Translations under genes and position numbers: made by a program
From: a virus
Length of the DNA: 41,878 nucleotides
Strand: one strand, 5' to 3'
IMG/VR virus record: IMGVR_UViG_3300037258_001196
Coordinates: 1 to 41,878 of that record
The notes under the pieces: generated by a model
Databases searched by the model: none
The model's input: the letters and a program-made list of their open reading frames with translations, nothing else
Told to the model about the DNA's origin: nothing
Shown: piece by piece, positions 1-9,060 of the stretch
Layout: each line of letters begins with the position of its first letter
Numbering within the stretch: the stretch's first letter is position 1

Positions 1-12
1 CGGAAAGGGTAC

Positions 13-1986
13 ATGGCTAAACGCTTTTCTTTCGTTGGACTTGCCGCGCTCATGGCCCTCGTTGTTTCATCGCGCCCCTTTTTCGCACAGCAAACCGTCG
101 CGCCTGCGTCACCTCATCGCAACGTCATCATCTTTGTCGCGGATGGTCTGCGCAACGGCTCCGTAAACGAGGCTGACGCCCCAACGCTGTCGATGATTCG
201 CAAGCAAGGCGTCTACTTTTCAAATAGCCACAGCCTTTTCCCCACGTTCACCACCGCCAATGCGTCAGCCATCGCGACCGGCCACGGCGACACAGGCGAC
301 TTCAGTAATACGATTTGGCTCGGCTATCCCACCTTTGACACGGGCAACTTTGGTCTCCCAATTGGTACTCCGACGCCGTTCCTTGAAAACGACCAGATCC
401 TCTCGGACACGGACAGCCACTTCCGCGGGAATTATCTCGGCGAACCAACGTTGCTCGCGTCAGCGTTGGAGAACGGGCTCAACGCGGCCGCAGTCGGCAA
501 ACTCGGACCTGCCGCTATTCAGGAAGTCGAGTCGATTGCGCCCTTCGGCCTTTCATTCCCGCACAACAACCAGGCCATCATCGTCGACGATGCGACCGGC
601 ACAAGCGCAGGCATTCCGCTACCGCCGGATATCCTCGCATCGATAACCGACGCGGGCCTTTCCCCCGACGCGCCAGCTCGTACTAACGGCTACGGCGCAA
701 CATCGAAGTGGAACAACGGAGCGTCCGGTACGCTTCATCCCAACGTCATCCAACAGCAATGGTTTGCGGACGTGGCGACGCGCGTCATTCTTCCCGCCTT
801 TGCGAAAGATTCCGCCAAGCCGTTCGTCTTCCTTTTCTGGTCGCGCGATCCCGACGGCACACAGCACAACGAAGGCGACAGTCTCGGCACGCTTTATCCC
901 GGCATCAACGGAGAGAGTTCCCGCATGGGTGTGCATAACGCCGACAATAACCTGCGCCAACTGCTCGATTGGCTCGACGCCAATCCCTCGATCAAAGCCC
1001 AGACTGACGTTTTCGTCACCTCGGATCACGGCTTTGCCACCATCAGCCGTCGCGAGATCAGTCGCACAGGACGCCTCGCCGCGAGCGCAGCCGCTCAGCA
1101 CTACTATCTCGATGCGAATGGCAACGCAGAAGCTCCGATTGGCACACTTCCCAACGGCTTCCTCGCCATTGACCTCGCTCTCGGTATGAACACAAATTTG
1201 TTCGATCCCGATCAGCCCACGACTCACGGTGTTCCCGGCCCGTATCGACAACTGCGTCTGAATCCCGAGCTTTTCGAGCATCCACTCTTCGGCAACGGTC
1301 TTCTTGGCAGCTCGATTCTGAAGCCCGATGGTTCTGATGCCAAGGCGATCGTCGCGGCAAACGGCGGCTCGGACCTGATCTACGTGCCGGATAAAAATCC
1401 GGACACCGTAAAGCAGATCGTCAGTCTTCTCACGACCTTCGATTACGTCGGTGGCATCTTTGTCGACGATCAATACGGCCCAATTCCTGGAGCACTACCG
1501 CTAAGCGACATCGGTCTCGTTGGATCGAGTGCACTTCCGCGACCTGCAATTGTTGTCGCCTTCAGGGTTTTCTATTTGAAGCCGGGCGACCTCCAGTCCG
1601 GTATTCAGATCTCCGACACATCATTGCAGGAGGGGCAGGGAATGCACGGCGGTTTTGGCCGCGAATGCACGTTCAACAACATGGCCGCGATCGGCCCCGA
1701 CTTTAAATCAGGCTTCGACGACCAATCGCCCGTGAGCAATGCCGATATCGCGCCGACGCTGGCCCACATTCTCGGCCTGGAAATGCCGTCAAACGGCAAG
1801 CTCAAAGGCCGCGTGATCACCGAAGCCCTGAAAAACGGCCCGGCTCAAGTCACCTCTGAGTCAAAGAAGGCCGATTCTTCTGCTGCGCAACGCTTGCACA
1901 CGATTCTCGAATATCAACAGGTCGGCAACGAACGCTACTTTGACCGCGGCTGTTTCGTCGAAGCCTCTGCGAGCAGATGTCAGTGA
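13..1986 (+). CDS. Secreted alkaline-phosphatase-superfamily phosphodiesterase/nucleotide pyrophosphatase
   Basis: A 657-residue exported enzyme of the type I phosphodiesterase/nucleotide pyrophosphatase branch of the alkaline phosphatase superfamily, expected to hydrolyse phosphate mono- or diesters outside the cytoplasm. Residues 1-26 form a signal peptide ending at a likely FAQQ cleavage site. The metal-binding Asp is in FVADGL (D44). The PTFTTANASAIATG segment (about 77-90) supplies the Thr nucleophile. SDHGF (about residue 337) and GMHGGFG (about 540) are the later metal ligands. A GGAAAGGG ribosome-binding sequence sits just before the ATG. The last residues lie inside a 25-bp tandem repeat, so the C-terminus may have been altered. 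The exact substrate cannot be told. Confidence 0.9.
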   Translation: MAKRFSFVGLAALMALVVSSRPFFAQQTVAPASPHRNVIIFVADGLRNGSVNEADAPTLSMIRKQGVYFSNSHSLFPTFTTANASAIATGHGDTGDFSNTIWLGYPTFDTGNFGLPIGTPTPFLENDQILSDTDSHFRGNYLGEPTLLASALENGLNAAAVGKLGPAAIQEVESIAPFGLSFPHNNQAIIVDDATGTSAGIPLPPDILASITDAGLSPDAPARTNGYGATSKWNNGASGTLHPNVIQQQWFADVATRVILPAFAKDSAKPFVFLFWSRDPDGTQHNEGDSLGTLYPGINGESSRMGVHNADNNLRQLLDWLDANPSIKAQTDVFVTSDHGFATISRREISRTGRLAASAAAQHYYLDANGNAEAPIGTLPNGFLAIDLALGMNTNLFDPDQPTTHGVPGPYRQLRLNPELFEHPLFGNGLLGSSILKPDGSDAKAIVAANGGSDLIYVPDKNPDTVKQIVSLLTTFDYVGGIFVDDQYGPIPGALPLSDIGLVGSSALPRPAIVVAFRVFYLKPGDLQSGIQISDTSLQEGQGMHGGFGRECTFNNMAAIGPDFKSGFDDQSPVSNADIAPTLAHILGLEMPSNGKLKGRVITEALKNGPAQVTSESKKADSSAAQRLHTILEYQQVGNERYFDRGCFVEASASRCQ

Positions 1987-2034
1987 AGCCTCTGCGATCG
2001 CGTGTCGATGAAGCATCCGCGAACACCTGCTACT
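1960..2034. repeat. Three-copy 25-bp degenerate tandem repeat across a stop codon
   Basis: The unit GAAGCCTCTGCGA begins at 1960 and 1985, and as GAAGCATCCGCGA at 2010, giving an exact 25-bp period. The stop codon of the upstream phosphodiesterase (1984-1986) lies in the repeat, so repeat expansion probably set the present C-terminus. Confidence 0.75.
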
Positions 2035-2100
2035 AGAGAATGAGTGATCGTCGTGCCTGAGGTCGTCGCGAAATGTTGTACAATCTAGCCTCCTACCGGT

Positions 2101-2139
2101 GGGGCCGTGGCGCAGTTGGGAGCGCGCCTCAATGGCATT
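2101..2139 (+). pseudogene. 5' half of tRNA-Ala(GGC), truncated after the anticodon loop
   Basis: The sequence matches tRNA-Ala from base 1 to the anticodon loop: acceptor strand GGGGCCG (2101-2107), TG, a perfect D-stem GCGC (2110-2113) and GCGC (2122-2125) around AGTTGGGA, anticodon strand CCTCA (2127-2131), and loop ATGGCAT with anticodon GGC (2134-2136). The expected TGAGG strand and everything 3' of it are missing. I found no T-arm or matching 3' acceptor nearby, so no functional tRNA can form. A TACAAT -10-like hexamer lies at 2079-2084. The clean break at position 38/39 suggests recombination or integration in the anticodon loop, a frequent integrase target. Confidence 0.8.
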
Positions 2140-2301
2140 TTGTTTTCTTCCACTCGAAACAAACCACTTGCGACCTAACCCTTTTGGGCTCTTTTCACAT
2201 AAGGTCACAGGAGGATAAGCACGACTACAGAATGAAAAGATAAACCGATACGGAAACCAATGCATCGGCGCAGTGTGGCTTCGGGTCTGGCGCACCCTCT
2301 T

Positions 2302-2595
2302 CTATCTGACCGCATTGAGAAGGTTTCCAACGCTGCTTCCTGCGGACGCTTCTTCTTTCGGAGCGAGGGCTTTGCGGATTCGATCGACAAGGGAATTGAG
2401 GACGCTGTCTTCGTCTTCCTCCCAAATGTGGGCACTGCCCTTCTTGGCAGCCGTCCAAGGGTTTCCTGGCGGGGCGATCGGCTTGCCATTCCAATGGCTT
2501 ACGAGTGGGTCAAACGTCGCCGCTCGGCTGACTGGCAGTCCGGCAGTCCCGCGAGGGTCCGGCTGAGTTCCCACGCCGGTTCTGCTATCGAACAA
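2302..2595 (-). CDS. Possible hypothetical protein or gene remnant
   Basis: A 97-residue minus-strand frame beginning with TTG. Its C-terminal half reads like real protein: NPWTAAKKGSAHIWEEDED followed by an amphipathic helix. The N-terminal part and the plus-strand frame over the same bases look random. I do not recognise it. It sits in the low-gene-density scar between the half tRNA and the IS remnant and may be the tail of a decayed gene. Confidence 0.25.
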   Translation of the reverse strand: MFDSRTGVGTQPDPRGTAGLPVSRAATFDPLVSHWNGKPIAPPGNPWTAAKKGSAHIWEEDEDSVLNSLVDRIRKALAPKEEASAGSSVGNLLNAVR

Positions 2596-2789
2596 TTCGA
2601 AGCTCTTTCTATCGGAACAAGAGCGGCCACTTCTGCGCTGGTTAAAAGTCCAATTTCATTTTTGTTGTTGCTCCTCCACGAAACTCTTCTAATCGAACTC
2701 TTAAAAGCGCACGGATGCAACACTCCTGCTCGATTATTTTTTGGGCTATAAAGTCTCTTTCAACGTCGTGAGCTATCCTGTTGTACGTC

Positions 2790-3333
2790 GATGATAGTGT
2801 CCCCTGTTGTGCTCGATAGAAATGTCCCCTTAATAGGACCTCTGAGAGGAGGTCAGATTGGGGCGGACAGGGATGAGCGAGAAGGAGCTGGACCGGACCT
2901 TTCGGCTAGAGCACGAGCGGAGCATCGGGAACGACGGAGTGGTGCGTTATCGCGGGCGGTTTTATCAGCTGCAGGGAGGATATGCAGCGGGGCAGGCGAA
3001 AGCGCTGGTGTGCGAAGGGCGATTCGGGGCCATCACGATCGAATATCGCGGAGGGGAGTTGCGTTTCGGCGAGATCGCGGCGCCGGTGCGGCCGGGGGTT
3101 CCGGGAGTGAAACGCAGCGAAGAGCAACGGCGAGCGCTGCGGGAAGCAGGACTGCTGCCCGCGGCGGCGTTGACCTGGCCCTCCGCTTCGCCCGAAACAC
3201 TCCGCCCCTCGGGCTTCGCAGGGCTGCGCTGCGGTCCAGGTCAACGAGAAACCAACACCACACCAAACCTCACAACAAATTCAAAAAGGGGACACTTCTA
3301 ACGAGCTCAGAAGGGGGACATTTCTAAAGCGGT
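2790..3333 (+). mobile_element. Internally deleted insertion sequence, ISNCY/IS1202-like
   Basis: A 13-bp perfect terminal inverted repeat, TAGAAATGTCCCC at 2817-2829 and its complement at 3314-3326, bounds the unit. Each end carries a second copy about 25 bp away (TAGTGTCCCC at 2795-2804; GGGGACACTTCTA at 3288-3300), so the ends are tandem doublets. Between them lies only a short transposase remnant. The rest of the transposase, including the catalytic core, is missing, so this copy could move only if a transposase acts in trans. Confidence 0.75.
2858..3301 (+). pseudogene. ISNCY-type transposase remnant (N-terminus joined to C-terminus)
   Basis: A 147-residue frame. It begins MGRTGMSEKELDR, like the start of an ISNCY/IS1202-group transposase, and then passes directly into the family's C-terminal segment, with RYRGRFYQLQ and KALVCEGRFGAITIEYRGG. 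It ends in NLTTNSKRGHF, which reads into the right terminal repeat. A full-length transposase of this kind is roughly 400-500 residues. The helix-turn-helix and DDE catalytic domains are absent, which points to one large in-frame internal deletion. The family assignment is from recollection of typical sequences. Confidence 0.65.
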
Positions 3334-3355
3334 TTGACACCCTAAAGCATACATG

Positions 3356-3384
3356 TTGACAATCACCAATGATGGCGCGATAGT
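3356..3384 (+). promoter_or_regulatory. Sigma-70-type promoter for the SBBP surface-protein gene
   Basis: TTGACA at 3356-3361 and GATAGT at 3379-3384 are separated by 17 bp, about 120 bp before the start codon of the 1851-residue protein. The -35 is a perfect consensus and the -10 matches 4 of 6. Confidence 0.5.
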
Positions 3385-3463
3385 TCCAGCGTTCCACGCG
3401 CCGCTGCGCGCGAATTTGCAACAAAACTAAACGAAGTTGGCTCGGCGATCTTGAGCCGCCTAG

Positions 3464-3493
3464 CCCGTCAACGAGAGCCTTCTCGTTGTCGGG
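3464..3493 (+). promoter_or_regulatory. Strong hairpin in the 5' leader next to the ribosome-binding site
   Basis: CCCG-T-CAACGAGA / GCCT loop / TCTCGTTG-T-CGGG forms 12 base pairs with one U-U mismatch. It ends directly before the Shine-Dalgarno region GGGGGAAGG and the ATG at 3505. A second fold (GGCTCGGC...GCCGCCTAGCC, about 3439-3464) lies just upstream. The leader may control translation. I could not match it to a known riboswitch class. Confidence 0.4.
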
Positions 3494-3504
3494 GGAAGGC
3501 CTAA

Positions 3505-6500
3505 ATGAAAAAGACGTTTCCTCTGATGCTTTTTGTCGTCGTGTTTATCGGTGTGATGGCTTCAGGTGATTCTCCTGGAGCGAAGAAGTCCCGTCGCCCG
3601 GCCGCGGCCAGGCACGTTGAAGGCCAACGCGCTCCGTCGCCCATATCCTACCCGACAACGAATGCCGGCAGAACCTTGCTGGGCTCAAATTACGGCACTT
3701 CTTCGCAAATAGCTGCGCTTCAAACCACGTCGGCGCACTCGGACCTCGAATCGCGCAAAAGAATTGCCGGATCACTGATTTCTACTGGTGGCGTATTCGA
3801 ACCGGCAGCGAGCACTTATGCCGGTGTCCAGTTTACGAGCACCACCGGTGGCATAAACGTCGAGCTGACCGGCAAGGGGATCGTCGTTCCGACCGCATCT
3901 CCGCAACACTCGTCGCCCTCCACCCTGGAAATCTCTTTGCGCGGAAGCGAGCCGTTTGTGTGGGAGGGGGAAGACAAGGCGCCAGGCGAGACCAACTATT
4001 TCCTTGGAAATGACGCCAGGAATTGGCGAACGCATGTTTCGCGATACGGGCGCGCCGAAACAGTCAAGCAGCACGGCGTGCAGCTGGCAATCCATGGCAG
4101 CAACGACCACGACCAATCCGCGGGGAAGGGGATCGAGTACGACGTTTATACGGACGCCGGAGTCGACCCCGCGAAATTGCGATTCGAATTCAAAGGAGCT
4201 CGCAACCTACGCATAGATGGCCGTGGTGACTTACTGATGCGTGTTGGTGACGACGAGCTTTACATGCGGGCGCCCGCGATCTACGAGCAGGTATCGGCAG
4301 CTGCCACGGGAACCCATCGAAAGACGACCTCCAGTCCTCGAACGCGGAAGAGCACGTCGAGCCATTCCAGAGTGCGCGGCGCCCGTCGAGAGACGATACC
4401 GCGAAAGAGCACTAGCAGCTCATCTGGCGCAGCAAATCGGCCCGTACGCAGGTCGATGCACGATTATCCCCGCCCTCGGCGAAAGAGATCCCCCCAAAAG
4501 GCTGTTCCAACTCTGCCATTGGGCGATCAATCGGGGGCGTCGAAGCCACGGGAAAGCGGCCGGAAAATCGACGGCGGATACGTGCTCGAGGCCGATGGAT
4601 CCGTCGGCCTTTGGGTTGGGAAGCATGACCGAAAGGCTGGGCTACTAATCGATCCCTCGCTGACGATCACGTATGACTCGTTCCTCGGTGGCTCAGGAGC
4701 AGATTCCGTCAACAGCATGACCATGGATTCCGCAGGGAACGTCTATCTGGCGGGAACAACCACTTCCGCGGCGACTTTTCCCGAAGCGCCAAACGGCGTC
4801 GACGGCAACATTCGCGGCACTGGGCAACTGTTCATTGCCAAGATCGCGTTTTCAAACGGTGTTGGCACTCTGCAGTACTTGGCATTTTTTGGGGGAAGCG
4901 ACGCGCAGGCTGGCGGAGAGGTCGCTGTCGACGCTTCCGGTGATGTCGCCGTGCTCGGGACGACGACATCTCCCGACTATCCCGTCACGGATGGCCGAGC
5001 ACCGACGCAAGGGCTCACATTAGGGACGGGAAATGATCTGGTCGTCAGCGAAGTCGATCCCAGCGGAGCAAATCTGATTTTCTCAGCGATATTTGGAGGA
5101 AGCGGAACCGAATCAGCCAACGCTACAACGGGGACGCCGCTGACTGCCTCTTTGAATATTCCGGCCGGTGAAGGGGGCATTGCGTTCGACGCATCTGGAA
5201 ACATCTACGTCGCGTCCGACACGAGCTCCCAGGATTTGCCGACCACGGGCGGTGCTTATCAAGGTAGCTTTGGCGGCAAAAGTACTACCGATGGGTTTGT
5301 CGCAGAGTTCCAACCTCAGAACGTTGCAGCAGGAGCGAGCGATCTTCTTTATTGTTCTTACCTTGGAACAGATTCGGACGCCACCGTCGCGATTGGGGGG
5401 GTTGCCGTCGATTCGGAGACGCCGCCCGGTGTGTACATTGCCGGCTCGACGAATAACTCCGTCGACGGATTTCTGGTCGAGAACGCGATCCAGACCGAGT
5501 ACGGAGGCGGTTCATCCGATGCGTTCCTGATGAAAATGCAATTGTCCGGGACTAACGCGAGCGACTTGATTTACGGCACGCTTCTCGGCGGCAGCGGAAT
5601 GGATGAGGCTCTCGGCGTTGCGGTCGACGCGAAAGGCTCCGCGTATGTGGTGGGCGCAACGCAGTCGCTTACGTTTCCCGATACTCCGGAGATCGCGGGG
5701 CTGAGCGTGAAGGAATATCAGCCTGTTCCTTCACCACCTCCGGGAGCACCTGCTATCCAGAATGCCTTTCTGGCTGTCGTCGGATGGAATCCCGGACAAA
5801 CTACGTCACTCGAGTACTTCACTTACTTGGGAGGCTCCGGCCAGGACGCGGCGGAGTCCGTTGCCGCTCCTTCGTCAAGCAGCGTCTACCTGAGCGGGAC
5901 GACGACTTCTTATAACTTCGGATGGCGCGACAACCTTCAACCATTCAATGGAGCAGCCGACTCGTTCGTGGCAAAGCTGGATACGACGCAGCCCGGCACG
6001 AGGTCTCTTTTGTACGCAACTCCGCTTGGCGGCACGTTTGTGACGCCGGGTGCGGCGGTCACCGCGTTTGGAAACAGTATCGTCGCGGATGGCCGCGGCG
6101 ACGTCTACGTAGCCGGGCAAACGACGGCCACAAATTTTCCTACTGCGATGACGAGCAGCAGCACGGCCAACGGTTTCCAACAAATCTGCGGAAGCTGCCA
6201 GGAACAACCGGCTCAAGGGGACGCTTTTATCGCAGGAATCCAGGAGGGAACTGCAACAGAGCCTGCGCTCTCTTTCGGTTCGGCAAACGTCAACTTCGGT
6301 TCCGGCGGCGTGCAGATTGGGACATCTGCTCTGCCACAGCCTTTCGTGATCTTGAATACTGGCCAGGCGTCGCTGAACTTCTCGACGGCGAATCCGCCGA
6401 CGGTAACCGGCGCAAACGGCGGCGATTTTTCAGTCACAATCGCATCGGGTGCCGGTTGTCCGCAGCCTCTTTCGCCCGGACAAACCTGTCAGGCTGAGTT

Positions 6501-9060
6501 GAACTTTGTCCCTTCGGCGGCTGGAGTAGAAGGCGGTGTGGTCACGATCACCGACAATGCTCCTGGTAGCCCTCATCTACTTGAAGTGACGGGCGTTGGC
6601 GTTGGTCCTTTCACCGTCTCGCCCGCGAGCTTCGCGTTCGGAAGCGTTCCGCTCGACGCCGTGCCATCGCAGCATATTATTGGCGTGACCGTGACTGCGG
6701 GCGTGGAGGTCGACAATTTTTCTTTCGCGCTGTCCGGGCCTGATGTGGCGCAGTTTACTTGGAGTCCCGAAGCTGCGCCCTGCCCAGCCGGCGTCGAATT
6801 AGGCGCGGGGACGTCTTGCGAGATACGATACGGGTTCGCACCAACACAGACCGGCACTTTTCAGGCTGAACTTGACATCACGGGGCAGGCTAACGGTGTT
6901 CCCCTTGTTGAGAAACTGCCGTTGACTGGCACGGGAATTCAGCCCGTGCCTTTGGCGCTCACCGAACCGGCGCAGCTGATCTTCCGAAGCGAACCTCTAG
7001 GCTCGACGGAAACTCTTCCCGTCCTCATATCAAACACCGGCAGCGCCCCGCTCGTTCTGTCGTTGCCTCTTGGGTTTGCGGGGGCGAATGCCTCCGAATT
7101 TACGGAAACCGATAATTGCCACGCGAACATAGCGCCCGCAGCGTGGTGCACGGTCAACGTGGAGTTCGCCCCGAAATCGGCGGGGGCAAAAATTGCGAGT
7201 CTGTCCGTCTCTGACAACGTTCCCGGCAGCCCGCAATTGGTGGCGCTTAGCGGCACCGCGGTCGCGCCGCCTCAAGCCCAGGTCTCGCCGTCGAGTTGGA
7301 ATTTCGGAGGTCTGGGCGTTGGCACGCAAAGCGCGGCCGAGGTGGTCACGATCACGAATATTGGTAGCACCACGCTCAACTTTACCCAGGCGATCGGAAT
7401 CAGCGGGACCAATGCGGCCGATTTTCAGCAAACAAATAATTGCCCGACGAGCGTGGCTTCGGGAGCGTCTTGCAGCGTATCAATCACATTCTCGCCACAA
7501 ATCGCGGGCAGTTTTGCCGCCGCATTGAATATCGCCAATAACGCGGCCGGCAGCCCGCAAGCTGTGAGTTTGCTGGGAAGTGGCACGTCGTCGCCTCAGG
7601 CGCAGATATCTCCTGCCACCCTTACTTTCGGGGCGCAGGTCGCGGGCACGCAGAGCACGCCGCAAGCCGTCTCCATCGAAAACGCGGGAAGTGCCTCGCT
7701 CACGTTCGCAGCGCAATCGATCGGATTCTCAGGATCGAATCCTGCTGATTTTGTGGAGAGCGACAATTGCCAGCAAACTTCTGTCGCTCCAAGTTTGTCT
7801 TGCACAGTCTTTGTAAGATTCGCGCCGCAATCCGCCGGACCGAAGACGGCGAACTTGGTTGCCACAGACAGTGCGTCCAACAGCCAGCAGGCTGTGGCGC
7901 TTGTGGGAACAGCGACTCAGCCGGCGAGTATCCAAGTGGCGCCGTCGAGTCTCACGTTCACGGTTCCAGAGAGTGCCGGCGCACAGACCGTAGCGCAAAT
8001 CGTCACCATCACAAACGAAGGTTCGATCCCCATCCTGTTCACACAACAGATGGCGATCAGTGGTGCGAATAGCTCTGATTTTTCACAAACGACAAATTGC
8101 AACATCCAGTCGGGAATTCAGCCAGGCGCCCTATGCACGGTAAGCGTGGTGTTCGCGCCCACCGCGGGCGGCACTCGCGTCGCGACCTTAACCATTGCGG
8201 ACAGCGCCCCCGGAAGCCCACAGAGCATCGCGCTCGCTGGCACCGGTGTCCAAGCAAACGCACAAGTTTTGCCGACGACACTTGCATTCGGCAATCAGCC
8301 GGTGGCTACGACAAGTACTGCTCAGGCCGTGACGGTGACGAGCGCGGGACCGGGACAACCGCTTGCCGTGAGTAAGGTCACCTTCGGCGGGGCCAACGCC
8401 TCAGATTTCGCGGAAAGCGACAATTGCAGCGGCCCAATTACGGCCAGTTGTGCAATCCAGGTCACATTTACTCCGTCCTGCCAGAACGAGCCGGCCGCGC
8501 GTAACGCGACGCTCACGATTCAGGACAATGGCACGGTGCCGTCCCAAACCGTTACGTTATCCGGCACAGCCACAGGAGACTTCTGCATTTCGAGTGGATC
8601 GGGTTCGCTAAATGAAACGGTCGCTGCTGGAGCAACGGCGAGTTTCCCGCCCATTTCCGTTATTTCGGTGAGTTCTTTCAGTGGGACAGTGAATTTGGCG
8701 TGCACCAGCAATCCGGCCGGACCGACGTGCACTTTGTCGCCTTCGGCAGCAATTACTGTGAGTCCGAATCTGCCGGCTCAGTTTCAGGTGCAGGCAGCAA
8801 CCACTGCATCGTCGGCGCTTCCGCTTGATGTCTCGTATAGGGGAGGGAACTGGGGCGTAACTCTTCCCTGTCTATTCGTGGCGATCATCAGCGTATTCGC
8901 TGCAAGCCGTCGGCGAAGTGGACTGGCTAGCAGGATAGCTTTGACGGCAGCGGCGCTCTCATTCTTATGTGTCGGCCTCGCGGCTTGCGGCGGTGGAGCC
9001 GGCGCGGATGCTTCGAGCGATCCCCTCCGTCACTGGCGGGAGCGTATACCTTATCCGTGA
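3505..9060 (+). CDS. Giant secreted SBBP beta-propeller / choice-of-anchor D repeat protein, 3' frameshifted
   Basis: An 1851-residue exported surface protein. Residues 1-20 are a signal peptide. An N-terminal domain (about 40-390) of the type that precedes SBBP propellers follows. Seven SBBP blades (about 390-920) each contain a FLGGSG-like strand and a VDxxGNVYxAGxT motif. About seven choice-of-anchor D/HYDIN-like Ig repeats (about 930-1690) carry the xPxxLxFGxxxxGT...VTxxNxGxxxL pattern. A last beta domain, a membrane helix, a basic stretch, a second helix and LAACGGG follow. A basic Ser/Arg/Lys-rich stretch of about 87 residues (264-350) interrupts the N-terminal domain. The frame ends early: the -1 frame continues to 9119 with the tail expected for this family. 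Role inferred: adhesion or cell-surface interaction. Confidence 0.88.
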   Translation: MKKTFPLMLFVVVFIGVMASGDSPGAKKSRRPAAARHVEGQRAPSPISYPTTNAGRTLLGSNYGTSSQIAALQTTSAHSDLESRKRIAGSLISTGGVFEPAASTYAGVQFTSTTGGINVELTGKGIVVPTASPQHSSPSTLEISLRGSEPFVWEGEDKAPGETNYFLGNDARNWRTHVSRYGRAETVKQHGVQLAIHGSNDHDQSAGKGIEYDVYTDAGVDPAKLRFEFKGARNLRIDGRGDLLMRVGDDELYMRAPAIYEQVSAAATGTHRKTTSSPRTRKSTSSHSRVRGARRETIPRKSTSSSSGAANRPVRRSMHDYPRPRRKRSPQKAVPTLPLGDQSGASKPRESGRKIDGGYVLEADGSVGLWVGKHDRKAGLLIDPSLTITYDSFLGGSGADSVNSMTMDSAGNVYLAGTTTSAATFPEAPNGVDGNIRGTGQLFIAKIAFSNGVGTLQYLAFFGGSDAQAGGEVAVDASGDVAVLGTTTSPDYPVTDGRAPTQGLTLGTGNDLVVSEVDPSGANLIFSAIFGGSGTESANATTGTPLTASLNIPAGEGGIAFDASGNIYVASDTSSQDLPTTGGAYQGSFGGKSTTDGFVAEFQPQNVAAGASDLLYCSYLGTDSDATVAIGGVAVDSETPPGVYIAGSTNNSVDGFLVENAIQTEYGGGSSDAFLMKMQLSGTNASDLIYGTLLGGSGMDEALGVAVDAKGSAYVVGATQSLTFPDTPEIAGLSVKEYQPVPSPPPGAPAIQNAFLAVVGWNPGQTTSLEYFTYLGGSGQDAAESVAAPSSSSVYLSGTTTSYNFGWRDNLQPFNGAADSFVAKLDTTQPGTRSLLYATPLGGTFVTPGAAVTAFGNSIVADGRGDVYVAGQTTATNFPTAMTSSSTANGFQQICGSCQEQPAQGDAFIAGIQEGTATEPALSFGSANVNFGSGGVQIGTSALPQPFVILNTGQASLNFSTANPPTVTGANGGDFSVTIASGAGCPQPLSPGQTCQAELNFVPSAAGVEGGVVTITDNAPGSPHLLEVTGVGVGPFTVSPASFAFGSVPLDAVPSQHIIGVTVTAGVEVDNFSFALSGPDVAQFTWSPEAAPCPAGVELGAGTSCEIRYGFAPTQTGTFQAELDITGQANGVPLVEKLPLTGTGIQPVPLALTEPAQLIFRSEPLGSTETLPVLISNTGSAPLVLSLPLGFAGANASEFTETDNCHANIAPAAWCTVNVEFAPKSAGAKIASLSVSDNVPGSPQLVALSGTAVAPPQAQVSPSSWNFGGLGVGTQSAAEVVTITNIGSTTLNFTQAIGISGTNAADFQQTNNCPTSVASGASCSVSITFSPQIAGSFAAALNIANNAAGSPQAVSLLGSGTSSPQAQISPATLTFGAQVAGTQSTPQAVSIENAGSASLTFAAQSIGFSGSNPADFVESDNCQQTSVAPSLSCTVFVRFAPQSAGPKTANLVATDSASNSQQAVALVGTATQPASIQVAPSSLTFTVPESAGAQTVAQIVTITNEGSIPILFTQQMAISGANSSDFSQTTNCNIQSGIQPGALCTVSVVFAPTAGGTRVATLTIADSAPGSPQSIALAGTGVQANAQVLPTTLAFGNQPVATTSTAQAVTVTSAGPGQPLAVSKVTFGGANASDFAESDNCSGPITASCAIQVTFTPSCQNEPAARNATLTIQDNGTVPSQTVTLSGTATGDFCISSGSGSLNETVAAGATASFPPISVISVSSFSGTVNLACTSNPAGPTCTLSPSAAITVSPNLPAQFQVQAATTASSALPLDVSYRGGNWGVTLPCLFVAIISVFAASRRRSGLASRIALTAAALSFLCVGLAACGGGAGADASSDPLRHWRERIPYP

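Noticed and set aside
619-1473. 284-codon minus-strand frame opposite the phosphodiesterase
   Set aside because: The sense strand has signal peptide and catalytic motifs; this is its antisense shadow.
2260-2751. 163-codon plus-strand frame after the half tRNA
   Set aside because: No ribosome-binding site, no recognisable domain, and the opposite strand looks at least as protein-like; not supported as a gene.
2101-2790. Group I intron interrupting tRNA-Ala at the anticodon loop
   Set aside because: No 3' exon (TGAGG strand, T-arm) is present in the following 1.4 kb and no intron core elements were recognised.
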